Below, in pieces: positions 62,291-64,000 of a stretch of 64,000 bases of DNA. The notes under the pieces are model-generated. The model searched no databases, was not told where the DNA came from, and worked only from the letters and a program-made list of their open reading frames with translations. How positions within the stretch are numbered: position 1 is the stretch's first letter; each line of letters begins with the position of its first letter. The DNA is from UBA4416 sp020846025 (GTDB lineage Bacteria > Bacteroidota > Bacteroidia > B-17B0 > Aurantibacillaceae). The DNA lies in contig CAUJDD010000119.1 in assembly GCA_963169295.1 (NCBI GenBank), positions 43,683 to 107,682 on the forward strand, written 5' to 3'. The position numbers and the translations under genes were made by a program.

Positions 62291-63844
62291 ATGAACGACG
62301 TATTAGCTATCATATTAATTGCAGTAGCACTTATTGCGGGTGTAGTGGCTGGCTTTATTATTGCCAATTCTAAACTAAATAAATCTACCGCCCTACAAAA
62401 AGAAACCCTTATTAAAGAAGCTGAAGTAAAAGCTGAAGCCTTAAAACAAGAAAAAATACTTCAGGCCAAAGAAAAATTTTTACAACTAAAAGCCGAACAC
62501 GACAAATCGGTAAACGAAAAAAACCAACAACTCTCAGTAGCAGAAAACAAATCAAAACAGCGTGATGCCGAACTCTCTAAAAAAATAGAGGAGTACAACA
62601 AAAAAGATAAAGAACTAGAAAATCAAAAACAACAACTGAATACCCAAGTTGAATTGTATAAGAAGAAAAGCGAGGAAATTGAAAAATCGCACAGAAGACA
62701 AATAGAAATGCTAGAAAAAGTATCGGGATTAAGCGCCGATGAAGCCAAAGCGCAACTGATAGAAAGCGTAAAAGCCGAAGCTAAAACAGAAGCTATGGCA
62801 TACATAAAAGATGTAATGGACGAAGCTAAAATAAATGCTAATAAAGAAGCTAAGAAAATCATCATACAATCTGTACAACGCCTTGCAACTGAAACTGCCA
62901 TTGAAAATTCGGTATCTGTTTTTCATATCGAAAATGACGAAATGAAAGGACGCATTATTGGAAGAGAAGGACGTAATATACGTGCTTTAGAAGCAGCTAC
63001 TGGCGTAGAAATTATTGTAGATGATACACCGGATGCTATTACTTTATCTTGCTTTGATTCTATTCGTCGTGAGATTTGCCGATTATCTTTACATCAATTA
63101 GTAACCGATGGTAGAATACACCCAGCTCGTATTGAAGAAGTGGTTGAAAAAACCAAAAAGATGATTGATGAAGAAATTTTAGAAACTGGTAAACGTACTT
63201 GCATTGATTTGGGTATACATGGCTTACACCCCGAACTAATACGTATGGTAGGTCGTATGAAATACCGTTCTTCATACGGGCAAAACTTATTACAACACAG
63301 TCGCGAAGTAGCCAACTTATGCGCTATAATGGCTAGCGAAATGGGCTTAAATCCTAAAATTGCTAAACGTGCAGGATTATTGCACGATATAGGAAAAGTA
63401 CCAGATGAAGAACCTGAATTACCACACGCTATATTAGGTATGAAACTAGCCGAAAAATATAAAGAAAAAGGCGAAGTATGTAATGCCATAGGTGCTCACC
63501 ACGATGAAATTGAAATGACGAGCTTATATGCTCCAATTATACAGGTATGCGATGCTATAAGCGGTGCTCGACCTGGCGCACGTCGTGAAGTAGCAGAACA
63601 ATATATGAAACGCTTAAAAGACTTAGAAGCACTCGCTTTATCTTACGAAGGAGTTGAGAAAACCTATGCTATACAAGCAGGGCGCGAAGTACGTGTATTA
63701 GTGTCAGCAGAAAAAGTTGATGATAAAAAATCAGAACAACTAGCATTTGATATATCACAAAAAATACAAACCGAAATGACATATCCTGGGCAAGTTAAAG
63801 TTACTGTAATTCGCGAAGTAAGAGCAACTGCTTATGCTAAATAA
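62291..63844 (+). CDS. rny: Ribonuclease Y
   Basis: A 517-residue endoribonuclease started at ATG 62291; an in-frame GTG nine codons earlier would put polar residues ahead of the membrane anchor. Order of domains: N-terminal membrane helix (~5-28, VLAIILIAVALIAGVVAGFI), coiled coil (~35-200), KH domain with GRIIGREGRNIRALEAATG, and HD domain with LLHDIGK (H365/D366) and GAHHDEIE. RNase Y initiates mRNA decay at the membrane. The length is typical of the family and the gene is complete. Confidence 0.97.
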   Translation: MNDVLAIILIAVALIAGVVAGFIIANSKLNKSTALQKETLIKEAEVKAEALKQEKILQAKEKFLQLKAEHDKSVNEKNQQLSVAENKSKQRDAELSKKIEEYNKKDKELENQKQQLNTQVELYKKKSEEIEKSHRRQIEMLEKVSGLSADEAKAQLIESVKAEAKTEAMAYIKDVMDEAKINANKEAKKIIIQSVQRLATETAIENSVSVFHIENDEMKGRIIGREGRNIRALEAATGVEIIVDDTPDAITLSCFDSIRREICRLSLHQLVTDGRIHPARIEEVVEKTKKMIDEEILETGKRTCIDLGIHGLHPELIRMVGRMKYRSSYGQNLLQHSREVANLCAIMASEMGLNPKIAKRAGLLHDIGKVPDEEPELPHAILGMKLAEKYKEKGEVCNAIGAHHDEIEMTSLYAPIIQVCDAISGARPGARREVAEQYMKRLKDLEALALSYEGVEKTYAIQAGREVRVLVSAEKVDDKKSEQLAFDISQKIQTEMTYPGQVKVTVIREVRATAYAK

Positions 63845-63891
63845 CTTATAACGACATAACCCGTTCGCGCGGATATTACTCTTATGATGTT

Positions 63892-63935
63892 GGCGCGGAA
63901 ATGTAGCGTGGATTAAGCGTTTGCCTTTCCGTGCC
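63892..63935. repeat. GC-rich imperfect inverted repeat
   Basis: GGCGCGGAAA (63892-63901) pairs with TTTCCGTGCC (63926-63935) apart from one G-T pair, around a 24-base loop. With CGCGCGGA just upstream (63866 onwards) this short stretch is much richer in G and C than the rest of the window, suggesting a mobile or dispersed repeat element. Confidence 0.5.
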
Positions 63936-63955
63936 ATTTATACCCAAATGCTATT

Positions 63956-63963
63956 TATATTTG
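63956..63963 (+). promoter_or_regulatory. Candidate -7 box near the right window edge
   Basis: TATATTTG matches TAnnTTTG perfectly. The ATG at 63976 opens only a four-codon frame, so the gene served, if any, lies beyond the window. Confidence 0.4.
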
Positions 63964-64000
63964 TAATTCATAAAAATGTCAATAGTTTAGTAAGTTATTA

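Noticed and set aside
1..64000. Prophage, integrative element or defence island
   Set aside because: No integrase, transposase, phage structural, restriction or toxin-antitoxin gene was recognised; the content is core and envelope genes.

Overview
The window is AT-rich bacterial DNA from a member of the Bacteroidota, most likely a Flavobacteriia-like lineage. Supporting this are a complete gldKLMN type IX secretion (T9SS) motor/ring operon with an upstream PorP/SprF gene, proteins carrying T9SS C-terminal sorting domains, a fused LpxC/FabZ protein, the futalosine-pathway gene mqnD, tRNAs without an encoded CCA end, TAnnTTTG-type (-7) promoters and the absence of Shine-Dalgarno sequences. I see no rRNA, CRISPR array, prophage or intact insertion sequence. 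Most genes are chromosomal housekeeping and envelope genes.

Layout. 1-4300: the 3' end of an AsmA-like gene, two lipoproteins and a TPR/SpoIIE phosphatase. 4301-10639: a giant repetitive secreted T9SS cargo gene on the minus strand. 10763-15750: minus-strand lipid A operon lpxD-lpxC/fabZ-lpxA with trpS at its end, plus a TrmH-type methyltransferase. 15840-19246: pseudouridine synthase, ArsC-like protein, glycosyltransferase and GNAT. 19345-30266: gltX, a second TPR/SpoIIE phosphatase, a very large C25 (gingipain/PorU-type) peptidase translationally coupled to a PorV/PorQ-family porin, and a multi-pass membrane protein. 30332-39712: pssA, a second T9SS cargo, acylphosphatase, gcvP, a phosphodiesterase with an apparent CTG start, an M13 peptidase and mqnD. 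39852-43852: a nucleotide-sugar operon (aminotransferase, TPR, UDP-glucose dehydrogenase, UDP-glucuronate decarboxylase). 43884-51093: a cyclase-family enzyme, then porP and gldKLMN. 51281-57684: rplY, prs, tRNA-Leu, a PorE-like TPR/beta-propeller protein ending in a SPOR-like domain, a coiled-coil exported protein, an acyltransferase and tRNA-Glu. 57825-63844: M23 peptidase, a 738-residue coiled-coil protein, zapA and rny.

How it fits together: the T9SS parts here (PorP, GldK-N, PorE-like, PorV-like, C25 peptidase) could export and anchor the two CTD-bearing proteins encoded nearby. Lipid A and nucleotide-sugar genes supply the outer-membrane glycolipid on which such cargo is usually anchored. 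ZapA, M23 and the coiled-coil protein concern the cell wall and division.

The most interesting observations are: a 14-bp perfect hairpin between gldL and gldM; a PorE-like protein whose expected OmpA domain is replaced by a SPOR-like domain; several promoters whose -7 boxes abut start codons, implying almost leaderless mRNAs; a probable CTG start; a giant coiled-coil protein upstream of zapA; and a structured zapA-rny spacer that is a candidate small RNA. All functional calls are from reading the sequence; no database search was possible.
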